Shown: positions 42,476-51,276, counted from the stretch's first letter. The stretch is DNA of 64,000 nt from an uncultured Acidimicrobiales bacterium (GCA_937997485.1 CALKTH010000049.1:1-64000); one strand, 5' to 3'. Numbers and translations: made by a program. The notes: generated from the letters alone by a model not told the origin.

Positions 42476-43027
42476 ATGACCGAGATCAGCGGCCGTGTCC
42501 TCAGCGTGAATCGAAGTGCCGATCACACCTTCGCAAAGGCCCCCCAGACGTCCATCGTCCTGATTCCGGGCGAAGGGGTCGAGGGCGACGCCCATCGAGG
42601 CGTGAAGGTGAAGCACCGTTCTCGGGTGAAGCAGAACCCCGATCAGCCCAATCTGCGACAGGTCCACTTCATCCCAACCGAGCTTCATGCCGAACTCGTC
42701 GAGCGGGACTACGAAGTCAGCCCCGGTGTGATGGGCGAGAACATCACCACTGAAGGCATCGACATGAACGTGCTGCCCGTCGGAACCAAGGTGCAGTTGG
42801 GGCCCGAGGCCGTGGTGGAGCTCACCGGTCTCCGCAATCCCTGCCCCCAGCTGAACAACGTGAAGCACGGGCTGATGAAGGAGCTCGTCTACAACGATGA
42901 GGACGGCAACACAGTCCGGCTTGGCGGCGTGATGAGCGTCGTGCTCGAAGGGGGAACGGTGAACCCCGGCGATGCGATCGTGGCCACGCTTCCACCCGAG
43001 CCTCACGCCGCCATGGATCGGATCTGA
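42476..43027 (+). CDS. MOSC-domain protein
   Basis: A 183-residue single-domain MOSC protein, a molybdenum-cofactor sulfurase C-terminal-type fold that may carry sulfur or reduce N-hydroxylated compounds. Family motifs are GEGVEGDAHRGVKVKH, LRQVHFIPTELHAEL, GVMGENITTEGIDM and LTGLRNPCPQLN, which holds the conserved cysteine. The ATG at 42476 is preferred because TATGTT lies seven bases upstream; an earlier in-frame ATG (42440) is possible. A short hairpin follows one base after the stop. Confidence 0.82.
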   Translation: MTEISGRVLSVNRSADHTFAKAPQTSIVLIPGEGVEGDAHRGVKVKHRSRVKQNPDQPNLRQVHFIPTELHAELVERDYEVSPGVMGENITTEGIDMNVLPVGTKVQLGPEAVVELTGLRNPCPQLNNVKHGLMKELVYNDEDGNTVRLGGVMSVVLEGGTVNPGDAIVATLPPEPHAAMDRI

Positions 43028-43028
43028 G

Positions 43029-43047
43029 GGAGCGGGCAGGCCGCTCC
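43029..43047. terminator. Short hairpin between converging genes
   Basis: GGAGCGG-GCAGG-CCGCTCC, a perfect 7-bp GC-rich stem starting two bases after the MOSC stop and 11 bp before the end of the minus-strand gene at 43058. Confidence 0.55.
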
Positions 43048-43057
43048 GAACAACCGA

Positions 43058-44650
43058 CTAGGCGAACGACTCGCCCTCGGTGGGCGGCGCCTGCAGACCG
43101 TCCGGTGTGCCGGCGAGGAGCGTTTCGCCACTGGCTTCGTTCGTGACCCAGTCGGGGTCGAGGCCGGGGCAACGGATCTCGATCGGGCCGTCGGTCTCGA
43201 GCTCCCACAGGAGCGCCGGCCGGTAGCCGTGCCAGCGAATGGCAAACGAGATGAGGCCGTGCGTGGTCGCGCCGTTGTGCACCTCGACATCCCCGCCGAG
43301 CCAGGCTGACGGGAACTGTGGAAGCAAGAGCAGTCGGCGAGGGTCGCCACCGAGGATGAGGCGACGAGCACCGAGCCAAAATCGGGCGGCCGCCACGGGC
43401 TCGTCGGCGCCCCAGCTTCCGGCCGGGCTGGCCTTCTCCGAGAGCGCAGAGAGTGCATCGAGGTTGCCGGGCAGGTCCTCAGCTGGAGCCAGGGTGCTCA
43501 CTCGATCCAGCAGCTTGAGTCCGGTCTCCCGCTGGCCAGCCACGATCAGCAGCCGGCAAAGGCCGATCAACGCCTCGTCACTCGCCGCACGATCCTTGGT
43601 CTTCTCAACCAAGTAGGTCAGCTGGGCGACGGGTTCGAGGAGGGCGTCGGCCACGGCAACGTCGTCGGCCAGGCGGGCGGCTCGACCGACGCCACCAACG
43701 ATGGCGGCGGCGTCGACTGGGTCACCAGGCAGCTTGGTGGGGAACGTGCCCGCCAGCGATCCAAGTGATGCCATGATCTCGCCCACTGCCCCACTGAGGG
43801 CGAGCGCTTCGAGAATGCGGCCAGCACCGGGTTCGAGCTCGGCCACACGACGAGGCAAGCGGTTCGCTTCGCCGAGCAGACGAGCACGAGCGGCGAGCGC
43901 CTGGTCGGTCACGCCGGGATCAGGGAAGGAGAAGCGGCCGCCAGCTTCGACAACAGCGGACCAGCCGCGAGCAACGGCGTCGGCGTCCGGAAGCGGTCCG
44001 GGATCGTTCTGCACGACGTCGGAGGGCACGAGGAATCGCAAGGTCGTGCGATGCGGCACGGGGTAGAGCACCACGGCAGTGGCGTCGGCTCCGTGGGCCG
44101 CCGGCCGCTTGGCCAGTGTGTTTCGGGCGTTCAGTCGGTCGAGCAGGTTGTCGGTTTCCGACGTGTCGAACTCGCTAGCCGGGCGAGGCAGGAAGACGGC
44201 GATGCGCTCCCCCACGGTGACGCGGTCCTCGAAGACCTGCACCGGCCCGGTGGTTCCCGGGCGCTCCACGCCGTAGGGGCGGATGGAAAGGGCAACGGCA
44301 ACCGGCGTTGGTGAGTCGTTCTCGATCTCGACCACCGTGACTTCGCCACCCGGCGCCTTGACGCCGTAGACCCGCTGAATGGCATCGCCGGACGGGATAC
44401 GCATCGAGGTTTCGAGGACGGCGCCAGCGCCGATTCGCCGCTGGCGTACCGTGCTTTCTCGGGCTGGGAAGTACCAACGATCGTCGGCGCCGATGTGCCA
44501 ATCCACCGACCATGCAGCACCGTTCGGCTGAACGAGGCCACCGCCGTCGACGAAGGCAGGATCCACGGCGTCGAGCGTGCCCACGAGCGTGAAACCAGCA
44601 TCGGCAGGGCGTTCGACCGAACGCGATCCGAGGTTGAGTCCACCGTTCAT
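43058..44650 (-). CDS. Conserved hypothetical protein, possibly glycoside-hydrolase-like
   Basis: A 530-residue cytoplasmic protein. The N-terminal half is beta-rich (TSMRIPSGDAIQRVYGVKAP, VVEIENDSPTPVAVALSIRP) like the supersandwich domain of some glycosidases. The C-terminal half is helical (GAGRILEALALSGAVGEIM, DEALIGLCRLLIVAG), which would fit an (alpha/alpha)6 barrel. No catalytic signature can be named, so this remains a fold-level guess. TACATT lies six bases before the ATG. It follows gpsA on the same strand with 76 bp between. Confidence 0.6.
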   Translation of the reverse strand: MNGGLNLGSRSVERPADAGFTLVGTLDAVDPAFVDGGGLVQPNGAAWSVDWHIGADDRWYFPARESTVRQRRIGAGAVLETSMRIPSGDAIQRVYGVKAPGGEVTVVEIENDSPTPVAVALSIRPYGVERPGTTGPVQVFEDRVTVGERIAVFLPRPASEFDTSETDNLLDRLNARNTLAKRPAAHGADATAVVLYPVPHRTTLRFLVPSDVVQNDPGPLPDADAVARGWSAVVEAGGRFSFPDPGVTDQALAARARLLGEANRLPRRVAELEPGAGRILEALALSGAVGEIMASLGSLAGTFPTKLPGDPVDAAAIVGGVGRAARLADDVAVADALLEPVAQLTYLVEKTKDRAASDEALIGLCRLLIVAGQRETGLKLLDRVSTLAPAEDLPGNLDALSALSEKASPAGSWGADEPVAAARFWLGARRLILGGDPRRLLLLPQFPSAWLGGDVEVHNGATTHGLISFAIRWHGYRPALLWELETDGPIEIRCPGLDPDWVTNEASGETLLAGTPDGLQAPPTEGESFA

Positions 44651-44656
44651 CGCCTC

Positions 44657-44662
44657 AATGTA
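44657..44662 (-). promoter_or_regulatory. -10 element of the 44650 gene
   Basis: TACATT on the minus strand, six bases (GAGGCG) before the ATG. Confidence 0.55.
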
Positions 44663-44726
44663 CGGCGGCCGGTCCGCGTCGCCTATCTCCCGCCTTGCGG
44701 GACTTCAGCCCCAGTGGCCCGCAGAC

Positions 44727-45788
44727 TCAGCTCCAGGGAGAGGACGAGTGCGTGTGATTCGTGGCGAGCACACCAGCTTCGTGCCCGACACGACCGCGCA
44801 TGAGGGAGTCTTGCGCCCAATCAGGATCTTTCCCTTCCCAGCACACGGCGTAGACCTGGGCTGCGATCGGCATCCATACGCCGTGCTCATCCGCCAGCCC
44901 CTTCACCACTTTGGCTGCCTTGACACCCTCGGCCACCTGGTCCATCTCCTCGAGGATCTGCGCGATTGGCTTGCCTTCGCCGAGTTGGCGGCCCACATGT
45001 GAGTTACGACTCTGCGGACTGATGCATGTGGCGAGCAGGTCGCCCATCCCGGCAAGTCCGGCCAGTGTCAGCGGCTCTCCGCCGAGCTTGGTTCCCAACT
45101 CGATCAGCTCAGCCAGACCTCGCGTGATCATCGCTGCCCGGGCGTTGTCGCCCTGCTTGCGGCCTTCGATCGCACCTGCAGCAAGGGCGTACACGTTCTT
45201 CAACGCACCGCCGAGTTCGCAGCCGACAACGTCGTGGTGGGTGAAGACTCGGAAGCCGGGCGTGGTGAAGACGGACTGCAAACGCTCAGCAATGTGGAAC
45301 TCGGTCATGGCGATGACCGCGCCAGTCGGGTTGCCGGCCAGGATCTCCTTGGCCAGGTTCGGGCCGGTGAGAACACCGACGGGGCGGCTCGGCAGTTCCT
45401 CTTGGAGAATCTGGGTCATCCGAAGCGCGCTGCCTTCTTCGAATCCCTTGGCCAGAGACACAACCGGAACCCACGGCCGAATGGTCTGGGCTACCCGCTG
45501 GGCCGTGGCCCGAAAGGCGCTGGTCGGCACGCCCATGATGAGCAGGTCAGTTTCGGCTACCGCTTGCTCGAAGTCAGTGGTGGCCGTCAGGTCCTCGTGA
45601 AGCGTGTAGTCCGGCAGATACTTGCTGTTGATGTGGTGACTGTTGATGCTCTCAACCGTCGCCTCATCCCGGGCCCAGATCGTGGTCGGCGCATTGTGGG
45701 CGCACAGATGGGCAACCGTGGTTCCCCACGAGCCGCCTCCGAGCACAGTCACTCTGATCTTGAACGAGGTGTCACTGTCGGCAGCCAT
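44727..45788 (-). CDS. gpsA: Glycerol-3-phosphate dehydrogenase [NAD(P)+]
   Basis: A 353-residue enzyme producing sn-glycerol-3-phosphate for phospholipids. The N-terminal NAD site is VTVLGGGSWGTTVAHLCA (about 14-31). GVLTGPNLAKEILAGNPTGA, GCELGGALKNVYALAAGAIE (catalytic Lys) and LAGMGDLLATCISPQSRN are family motifs. The start at 45788 has TACGTT six bases upstream; the open frame continues far beyond but covers the divergent gene. A short tail after VCWEGKDPDWAQDSLM is variable. Its promoter is back to back with the CofC::PIG-L gene. Confidence 0.95.
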   Translation of the reverse strand: MAADSDTSFKIRVTVLGGGSWGTTVAHLCAHNAPTTIWARDEATVESINSHHINSKYLPDYTLHEDLTATTDFEQAVAETDLLIMGVPTSAFRATAQRVAQTIRPWVPVVSLAKGFEEGSALRMTQILQEELPSRPVGVLTGPNLAKEILAGNPTGAVIAMTEFHIAERLQSVFTTPGFRVFTHHDVVGCELGGALKNVYALAAGAIEGRKQGDNARAAMITRGLAELIELGTKLGGEPLTLAGLAGMGDLLATCISPQSRNSHVGRQLGEGKPIAQILEEMDQVAEGVKAAKVVKGLADEHGVWMPIAAQVYAVCWEGKDPDWAQDSLMRGRVGHEAGVLATNHTHSSSPWS

Positions 45789-45794
45789 GGGTCG

Positions 45795-45800
45795 AACGTA
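45795..45800 (-). promoter_or_regulatory. -10 element of gpsA
   Basis: TACGTT on the minus strand, six bases (CGACCC) before the ATG at 45788. Confidence 0.6.
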
Positions 45801-45823
45801 GTCCGACTGCGATGTGGCCCGCC

Positions 45824-45829
45824 TAACCT
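45824..45829 (+). promoter_or_regulatory. -10 element of the cofC::PIG-L gene
   Basis: TAACCT, seven bases, then GTG 45837. The two divergent genes share only 48 bp, so their promoters overlap in space. Confidence 0.5.
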
Positions 45830-45836
45830 CCGAACC

Positions 45837-47240
45837 GTGGCTACCGCTGCGGTGCTGATTCCGATCAAGTCCTTCGACGTCGCCAAGGGTCGACTGACCG
45901 ACGCCCTCGAGCCGGCTGAGCGGGCTGTGCTCGCCGAGCGGATGGCCGAACGGGTCGTCCGAGCGGCCGCTCCCCTTCCGGTGTTCATCGTGTGCGGGGA
46001 TGAATCGGTGCGCGCCTTCGCTGAGCGCCTGGGAGCCCGCGTGATCTGGCGAGAGCCGAGGGGGCTCAACGCCGCGGTCACTGACGGCGTGGAGCATCTT
46101 CGAGGCGAGGGCGTCGAGCGCGTGATCATCGCTCATGCTGATCTTCCTCGGGCGACTTCGCTGGCCTGGGTGGCCAAGGCTGCCGACGTCATCGATGGTG
46201 TGGTGCTCGTGCCAGACCGTCGCAACGACGGCAGCAACGTGATGTGCCTGCCGACGAGCGCCGACTTTGTGTTCGCGTACGGCGTTGGCTCGGCGGCAGC
46301 TCATGAAGCGGAGGCCCATCGACTCGGACTTCGGTTCGAACAGCGAATCGACGCCGATCTCGGGTGGGACGTCGACACGCCGGAAGATCTGGCCCCTGAC
46401 ATCCGTTCTCTCATCTCCATCACCAACGCCACGACGTATCCCCCGACCGAACCCGCACCGAAAGCGACCTCCATGACTGCTGCCCAGAACCCGCTCACTC
46501 CCGCCGCCGTGCGGTTCACGCACGGCACGAGCAACCTGCCGACTCCCGAGCGGGCGCTGGCGATCGGTGCCCATCCCGACGACGTCGACTTTTTCGCTTC
46601 CGCCACCCTGGCCAAGTGGGCAGCGGACGGATGCGAGGTGAGTGTGCTGGTGTGCACCGATGGATCGAAGGGAACGTGGGACCCCGACGCCGATCAAGCC
46701 GACCTCATTGCCACCCGGGAACGAGAGCAGGAAGCCGCCGCTCGGGCGTTCGGAGCGACGGGCGAGGTCGGATTCTTGCGCCAGGTCGATGGCGAGCTCG
46801 AATCCACATTGGTGCAACGAGCCCAGGTCGCCCACTGGATTCGCAAGCTGCGACCAAACGTCGTGCTCGGCCACGATCCCTGGAAGCGCTACCGCCTCCA
46901 CCCGGACCATCGAAACGCCGGGCTCCTGGCCTGCGAGGGCATCGTCGCCGCCCGTGATCCCAAGTTCTTCCCCGACCAAGAGTTCCCGCACCATCGCCCC
47001 GATGCTCTCCTCTTGTGGGAAGCCGACGAGCCGGATCATGCCGAAGACGTGCAGGGCTTCGTCCAGAAGAAGTACGACGCTCTCCTCGCTCACGAAAGCC
47101 AATTCGAGTCCACGATGAAGGCCACGAACGACGACGAACTCAATGTCTTCAGAGCACGGGTGTTGGGCAAGCTCGAGGCGGCCGGTGCGGCCTCCGGTTT
47201 CGACGTCGCCGAGATCTTCAAGCTGATCGACGACCTGTAG
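45837..47240 (+). CDS. CofC/FbiD nucleotidyltransferase fused to a PIG-L deacetylase
   Basis: A 467-residue protein with two enzyme domains in one uninterrupted frame. Residues 1 to about 195 are CofC/FbiD (AAVLIPIKSFDVAKGRLTDA, GLNAAVTDGVEHLRG, VIIAHADLPRA, VPDRRNDGSNVM), which activates phosphoenolpyruvate or phospholactate with GTP for coenzyme F420. After a linker (about 196-235), residues 240-467 are a PIG-L/LmbE zinc deacetylase (IGAHPDDVDFF with H246, D248 and D249; RLHPDHRNAG), as in MshB and Mca. An internal ATG (46473) could start a separate protein, but no stop lies between. The fusion suggests a shared transcript or joint function, not a known pathway step. Confidence 0.88.
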   Translation: MATAAVLIPIKSFDVAKGRLTDALEPAERAVLAERMAERVVRAAAPLPVFIVCGDESVRAFAERLGARVIWREPRGLNAAVTDGVEHLRGEGVERVIIAHADLPRATSLAWVAKAADVIDGVVLVPDRRNDGSNVMCLPTSADFVFAYGVGSAAAHEAEAHRLGLRFEQRIDADLGWDVDTPEDLAPDIRSLISITNATTYPPTEPAPKATSMTAAQNPLTPAAVRFTHGTSNLPTPERALAIGAHPDDVDFFASATLAKWAADGCEVSVLVCTDGSKGTWDPDADQADLIATREREQEAAARAFGATGEVGFLRQVDGELESTLVQRAQVAHWIRKLRPNVVLGHDPWKRYRLHPDHRNAGLLACEGIVAARDPKFFPDQEFPHHRPDALLLWEADEPDHAEDVQGFVQKKYDALLAHESQFESTMKATNDDELNVFRARVLGKLEAAGAASGFDVAEIFKLIDDL

Positions 47241-47247
47241 GCCGTTC

Positions 47248-47943
47248 GTGGGGCTTCGAGTTGCCGGCGTCGACGGCTGCCCCGGTGGCTGGGCGGTCGT
47301 AGAGCTCAGCACGATGGGCGGCGAAAGGGAGCTGACGGCAGCCTTCGCCGCCAGCATGGATGAGGTAGTGGCACGAGTGCGGGCTGGAGATCTCGACGCC
47401 GTCGCCATCGACATGCCGATCGGTCTGCTCGACACCCATCCTCGGCCAGCGGATGTCGCCGCTCGCGTCGGGCTCGGCCCAAGGAAGTCGTCCGTCTTCC
47501 CCACGCCGCTCCGGGTCACGCTTGAAGCGGAGACGTACGCCGAGGCATGCGAGCTGTCTCGCGCCGCGTGCGGAAAGGCGCTGTCGAAACAGGCGTGGTT
47601 CCTCCTGCCGAAGATCCGGGAGCTCGACGATCTGCTCACTCCCCCCGATCAGGACCGCATCGTTGAGTCCCACCCCGAGCGAACGTTCGCTCGACTTCGC
47701 GGCGCACCGCTGGCAAACAACAAGTCAACGCCCGAGGGGCACGCCCTTCGCCGTTCGATTCTGGCCGACGTTTTTGGCGCCGCGGAAACGGCGCACGTCG
47801 GCGAGTCACGGGTCGCGCCAGCCACGGATCTGCTCGATGCGCTTGCACTCGTGACGGCGGCCGAACGCGTCGCCCTTGGTCGCGAGATTCGCCACGGCAA
47901 CGAGATCGACGCCACGGGGCTTCGAGCCCAGATCGTCGACTGA
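47248..47943 (+). CDS. DUF429 family protein
   Basis: A 231-residue protein of the DUF429 family, RNase H-like fold proteins of unknown role. Signatures are RVAGVDGCPGGWAVVEL at the N-terminus, VAIDMPIGLLD, KSSVFPTPLR and the C-terminal ATDLLDALALVTAAERV. GTG 47248 lies 7 bp after the cofC::PIG-L stop, so it is cotranscribed. The next gene (MFS) begins 1 bp after its stop codon. Confidence 0.82.
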   Translation: MGLRVAGVDGCPGGWAVVELSTMGGERELTAAFAASMDEVVARVRAGDLDAVAIDMPIGLLDTHPRPADVAARVGLGPRKSSVFPTPLRVTLEAETYAEACELSRAACGKALSKQAWFLLPKIRELDDLLTPPDQDRIVESHPERTFARLRGAPLANNKSTPEGHALRRSILADVFGAAETAHVGESRVAPATDLLDALALVTAAERVALGREIRHGNEIDATGLRAQIVD

Positions 47944-47944
47944 G

Positions 47945-49150
47945 GTGACCTCACCCAGCATCGAGCGCGGACTGCTCGACAACCTCCGTCGCTACCGACT
48001 CCAGCGCGTCCTAGCCGGACTGCTGTTCTGGTTCCCGACCTCGATTCTCTTCTTTCTCGAGCGAGTGGATCTGAGCACCACGCTCCGCCTGGGCGCCGCG
48101 TATTTCCTTGGTGTCGTGGTGCTGGAAGTGCCCTCGGGATGGTTCAGCGATCGATACAGCCGAGTCCTTACGCTCCGCATCGGGGCTGCGTCCCTCGTCG
48201 CCACCCATGCACTCTTCCTGCTGGCAGGTAGCTCCGTCGCCGCCCTGTTCGCTGCCCAGCTCTTTCTTGCCCTGGCCATGTCGGCGATGTCGGGAACCGA
48301 TACGTCGTTTCACTACGACTCGCTCGAGGCCCTCGGGCGGGCCTCCGAGTTCGGTAAACGGGAGGCTTCGGCCAGTCGTGACGCGTTCATCGCCACGATG
48401 GCGGCCGCACTGATCGGTGGAGCGCTTGGCTGGGTCGATCTCCGGCTGCCGTTCGTGGCCTCACTTGCGGCGGCGATGCTCCAGCTTCTGAACTCGCTGC
48501 GCATGGTCGAACCCGAGCTCCACGGCGCAGGAGAGATCGCCGAGACCGAGCCGCCCGTCCGTTCACTGGGGCGACGAATGAAAACGCCGGCCCTGGCTTG
48601 GCTGCTGTTGTTCCTCACCGTCCAGCAGCCGTTGGAGAGCCTGGCCATCGACATGATGCAGCCGTGGCTGGCTGAGACCGTTGGTTCGTCCCTGAGCGAG
48701 GCCGGCAATGCGCCCCTCACCAGCGGCCTCCTGTTGGCGGTGATCTCGCTGGTCGGTGCAGCGACCGCAGCCAAGAGCGACCAGCTTCGGCAATGGCTCG
48801 GGCTTCGAGGCGCCCTGACGCTGCTGGCCACGATCGAAGCGGTGATTCTCATTGCGCTGGCGTCGACTCGCAGCTTCTGGATCCTGCCGCTGCTCGCCTT
48901 GCGAAGCACCCAGGCCGCAGCTGGACCGGTACTGGTCGCCGCTGGCGCCGCGCCACTTCTGGCCCGGAACCAACGAGCGACGTTCCTGTCCATCGGCAGC
49001 CTCGCCGGTCGGGGTGCCTACGGCACCCTGCTGCTCGTTCTCGGAACGAAGACGGATCTCGACGACGTGTTGAACCTCGGCGCTCTCGTCGGCGCGGCGT
49101 GCCTCGGGCTCTTGATCATCGGTGCGGGACTGGCCCGAGCCCGTTCGTAG
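47945..49150 (+). CDS. MFS transporter
   Basis: A 401-residue integral membrane protein with about 12 helices. EVPSGWFSDRYSRVLTLRIG is the MFS loop 2-3 signature (G-x3-D-R-x-x-R), and the FHYDSLEALGRASEFGKREA segment is typical of actinobacterial MFS_1 proteins in this group. The start GTG 47945 (VTSPSIERGLL) lies 1 bp after the DUF429 stop. The substrate is unknown. It is the last gene of the cofC::PIG-L operon, convergent with a secreted repeat-protein gene. Confidence 0.85.
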   Translation: MTSPSIERGLLDNLRRYRLQRVLAGLLFWFPTSILFFLERVDLSTTLRLGAAYFLGVVVLEVPSGWFSDRYSRVLTLRIGAASLVATHALFLLAGSSVAALFAAQLFLALAMSAMSGTDTSFHYDSLEALGRASEFGKREASASRDAFIATMAAALIGGALGWVDLRLPFVASLAAAMLQLLNSLRMVEPELHGAGEIAETEPPVRSLGRRMKTPALAWLLLFLTVQQPLESLAIDMMQPWLAETVGSSLSEAGNAPLTSGLLLAVISLVGAATAAKSDQLRQWLGLRGALTLLATIEAVILIALASTRSFWILPLLALRSTQAAAGPVLVAAGAAPLLARNQRATFLSIGSLAGRGAYGTLLLVLGTKTDLDDVLNLGALVGAACLGLLIIGAGLARARS

Positions 49151-49185
49151 ACGGCCCAGTCCGATCGCCCCTGCCTCACCGCCGG

Positions 49186-50115
49186 TCAGTTGTAGACCTG
49201 CTCGAAATCGTGCACGTTCGTCGGGTCCAGACCCGGGAGGTTGGTTTCCAGCCGGTCGAAGTCGTCGCCACCGTCAAGGGCAAAGGCAGCGCTCACCACG
49301 ACATCGAAGATGAAGGCCTGGTCATCCGCAGGTCCGAAGTCAACAACCAAGTCTTCGACGACGGTGCTGCGCACGATCACGAGGAGATCCTTGCCTTCGC
49401 TCATGTCCATGACGAGATCGCCTCCGACCTCCGTCCGATCAATCGAGACCTCGTCATTACCCGCACGAGTAGCGACCACCAGGTCATCGCCGACCTCAAC
49501 GCGGTCCACGTCCATGATCAGATCGGCCGGACCTCCGCCGTCGACAACAAGGTCATTCTTCGTCGCCAGGCGGGAGAGTCCGAGAGCGCCAAATCCGTCG
49601 ATGACGAGATCGTCTCCGACGACCATCTCCTCGAGGTCGATCAGCGACTCGTGCGACGGCAGCGCTGCGTGGAACACCGCATCGTCCCCGATCTCGAGAT
49701 CCGACACGCGCACATCGTTGCGTTGACCGTCGGTATCAACGATCAGGTCTCCACGGATGTCGCCGCCGGCGCTGGTCACGAAGACGTCGTGGTCGCCGGT
49801 TCCAAGATTGAGGACGACATTCTGAAACACTCCGGTGAAGGTCTCCTGCCCGGCATTCATTGTCTGACCGCTTGCGTTTCGGTGCTCCCATGCCATGAAT
49901 ACGACGCCGCCGCCCATGACCCGGAGCTCGACAGATTCTTGCGGAGCATCGATTGCGTCCACCCCAGTGACCCGAAGCGTGCCGCCGCTGACAACACCGG
50001 ACGTCTCCACCGATGCTGCGCCAGCCGGTCCGGCCCCCAACGCCGTGCTGGCGATAGCGAGAAGGCCCACCCCTACTGCCGCAACCCGCTGCACCGCACC
50101 ACTTCGATCGCTCAT
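49186..50115 (-). CDS. Secreted beta-helix-like repeat protein
   Basis: A 309-residue exported protein. The signal peptide is about 1-34 (AVGVGLLAIASTALGAGPAGA). From about residue 120 onward it consists of 20-24-residue repeats with hydrophobic/acidic alternation: VVGDDLVIDGFG, KNDLVVDGGGPAD, VGDDLVVATRAGND, VGGDLVMDMSEGKD, VEDLVVDFGPADD. This spacing suggests a right-handed beta-solenoid with acidic turns able to bind divalent ions. No anchor is seen. GAGGGAACAAG precedes the ATG at 50115. A 22-bp palindrome lies 83 bp upstream. Function unknown. Confidence 0.68.
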   Translation of the reverse strand: MSDRSGAVQRVAAVGVGLLAIASTALGAGPAGAASVETSGVVSGGTLRVTGVDAIDAPQESVELRVMGGGVVFMAWEHRNASGQTMNAGQETFTGVFQNVVLNLGTGDHDVFVTSAGGDIRGDLIVDTDGQRNDVRVSDLEIGDDAVFHAALPSHESLIDLEEMVVGDDLVIDGFGALGLSRLATKNDLVVDGGGPADLIMDVDRVEVGDDLVVATRAGNDEVSIDRTEVGGDLVMDMSEGKDLLVIVRSTVVEDLVVDFGPADDQAFIFDVVVSAAFALDGGDDFDRLETNLPGLDPTNVHDFEQVYN

Positions 50116-50197
50116 CTTGTTCCCTCTCGATTCGCCCGCAGACCTGGATGGCTGCGCTGGCTCATTTCGGAGAGTGTGAAACGGACTCCCAACGTTT

Positions 50198-50219
50198 GTC
50201 CGTGATCGCGATCACGGAC
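50198..50219. promoter_or_regulatory. 22-bp perfect palindrome, CRP/GlxR-like site
   Basis: GTCCGTGATCG and CGATCACGGAC are exact complements with no spacer. The inner part fits GTGA-N6-TCAC, the core of CRP/GlxR-family binding sites. It lies between the Gfo/Idh/MocA stop and the secreted repeat-protein start, in position to control the latter. Confidence 0.5.
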
Positions 50220-50255
50220 GAGAAGAACGTTCGCTCGCGGCCCATGGACCGCGGT

Positions 50256-51242
50256 TCAGGTGCCGCGCGGTGTGAGCCCAGCTGCGGTGTAGGAGGCATC
50301 GATGAACTCCATCGTCTCGATGGAATCTGCGCCTCCGGTGGGGAAAGGAGCGCCGTCCACCACTGCATCGCGGAACGCCTCCAGCTGGTGATGGTAGGTC
50401 GTTCGCCCCTCGACCGTCTCCTTCGATGTTTGACCGTCAACGGTCAGCGCGACGGAGTGGCCGGAATGTGGAGCAAGGGGGTTCTCCACTCGCAGCAATC
50501 CGTTCGCACCTTCAACCTCGAGCCACGCTTCAAACTGTGCGCCCGGATGCATCGCTGTTTGCAAGTGGCCGGTCGCCCCGAGGTTCGGATAGCGGACATC
50601 GATGTCGGTGGTGATGTCCACATTCGCTTCGCCTTGCGCCATCGTCGACGACACCACTTCGGGCTGCTCTCCCGATGCAAACCGCGCCCACTGGACTGGG
50701 TAGCAACCCAGATCCATCAGTGCGCCGCCCGACAGCTCATACGCCTGACGCACCCGGTTCTCGGGGGGAATCTCGACGTTGAACGTTGCGTCGATGCGCT
50801 TCACGTCGCCCAAAGCGCCGGAGGCCATGATCTCACCAATGCGATCGGCGAGCGGGTGGTAGCGCCAGTGGAACGCCTCCATCAGGACAAGCCCGGTCTC
50901 TTCGCCGACCGCAATCATCTCCGCCGCTTCTCCTGCGTTGGAAGCGAACGGCTTCTCGCACAGCACGTGCTTGCCTGCCCGGAGTGCCTTGATCGTCCAC
51001 TCGTGATGAAGGTTGATCGGCAGCGGGTTGTAGATGGCGTCGACATCGCTGGCCAGCACGTCGTCATAGGTATCGACGACGTTGGCGATACCGAAGTCGT
51101 CGGCCTGAGCCTGAGCCCGGCTCCGGTCGCGGGCGGCGATCACGGAGACTTCGACGCCGTCGGTGTCCAACGCTGGTTGAAGGAGTGCCTTCGCCGAGAT
51201 ACCAGCAGCACCGAAAACACCAATACGAAGAGGAGCAGTCAT
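50256..51242 (-). CDS. Gfo/Idh/MocA-family oxidoreductase
   Basis: A 328-residue NAD(P)-dependent dehydrogenase. The Rossmann loop is GVFGAAGISAKALLQPA, the substrate-side motif is VLCEKPFASNAGEA (the EKP lysine), and SGGALMDLGCYPVQWARF holds the second active-site segment. It acts on a sugar or other cyclic alcohol; the usual family members are dimers in the cytoplasm. TAACGT lies six bases before the ATG at 51242, so it is probably leaderless. No carbohydrate-uptake genes are adjacent. Confidence 0.9.
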   Translation of the reverse strand: MTAPLRIGVFGAAGISAKALLQPALDTDGVEVSVIAARDRSRAQAQADDFGIANVVDTYDDVLASDVDAIYNPLPINLHHEWTIKALRAGKHVLCEKPFASNAGEAAEMIAVGEETGLVLMEAFHWRYHPLADRIGEIMASGALGDVKRIDATFNVEIPPENRVRQAYELSGGALMDLGCYPVQWARFASGEQPEVVSSTMAQGEANVDITTDIDVRYPNLGATGHLQTAMHPGAQFEAWLEVEGANGLLRVENPLAPHSGHSVALTVDGQTSKETVEGRTTYHHQLEAFRDAVVDGAPFPTGGADSIETMEFIDASYTAAGLTPRGT

Positions 51243-51248
51243 GCTCCG

Positions 51249-51254
51249 ACGTTA
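51249..51254 (-). promoter_or_regulatory. -10 element of the Gfo/Idh/MocA gene
   Basis: TAACGT on the minus strand, six bases (CGGAGC) before the ATG at 51242. Confidence 0.55.
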
Positions 51255-51276
51255 GCGGGGAGCCTCCGCTGCTTCG

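Noticed and set aside
46473-47240. PIG-L deacetylase as a separate gene starting at ATG 46473
   Set aside because: There is no stop codon after CofC and no ribosome site or TANNNT at a suitable distance. A fusion is the simpler reading, though an internal start is not excluded.
50229-50236. GAACGTTC as a LexA half-site pair
   Set aside because: There is no spacer between the half sites, and it lies outside a promoter position that fits the other two boxes.
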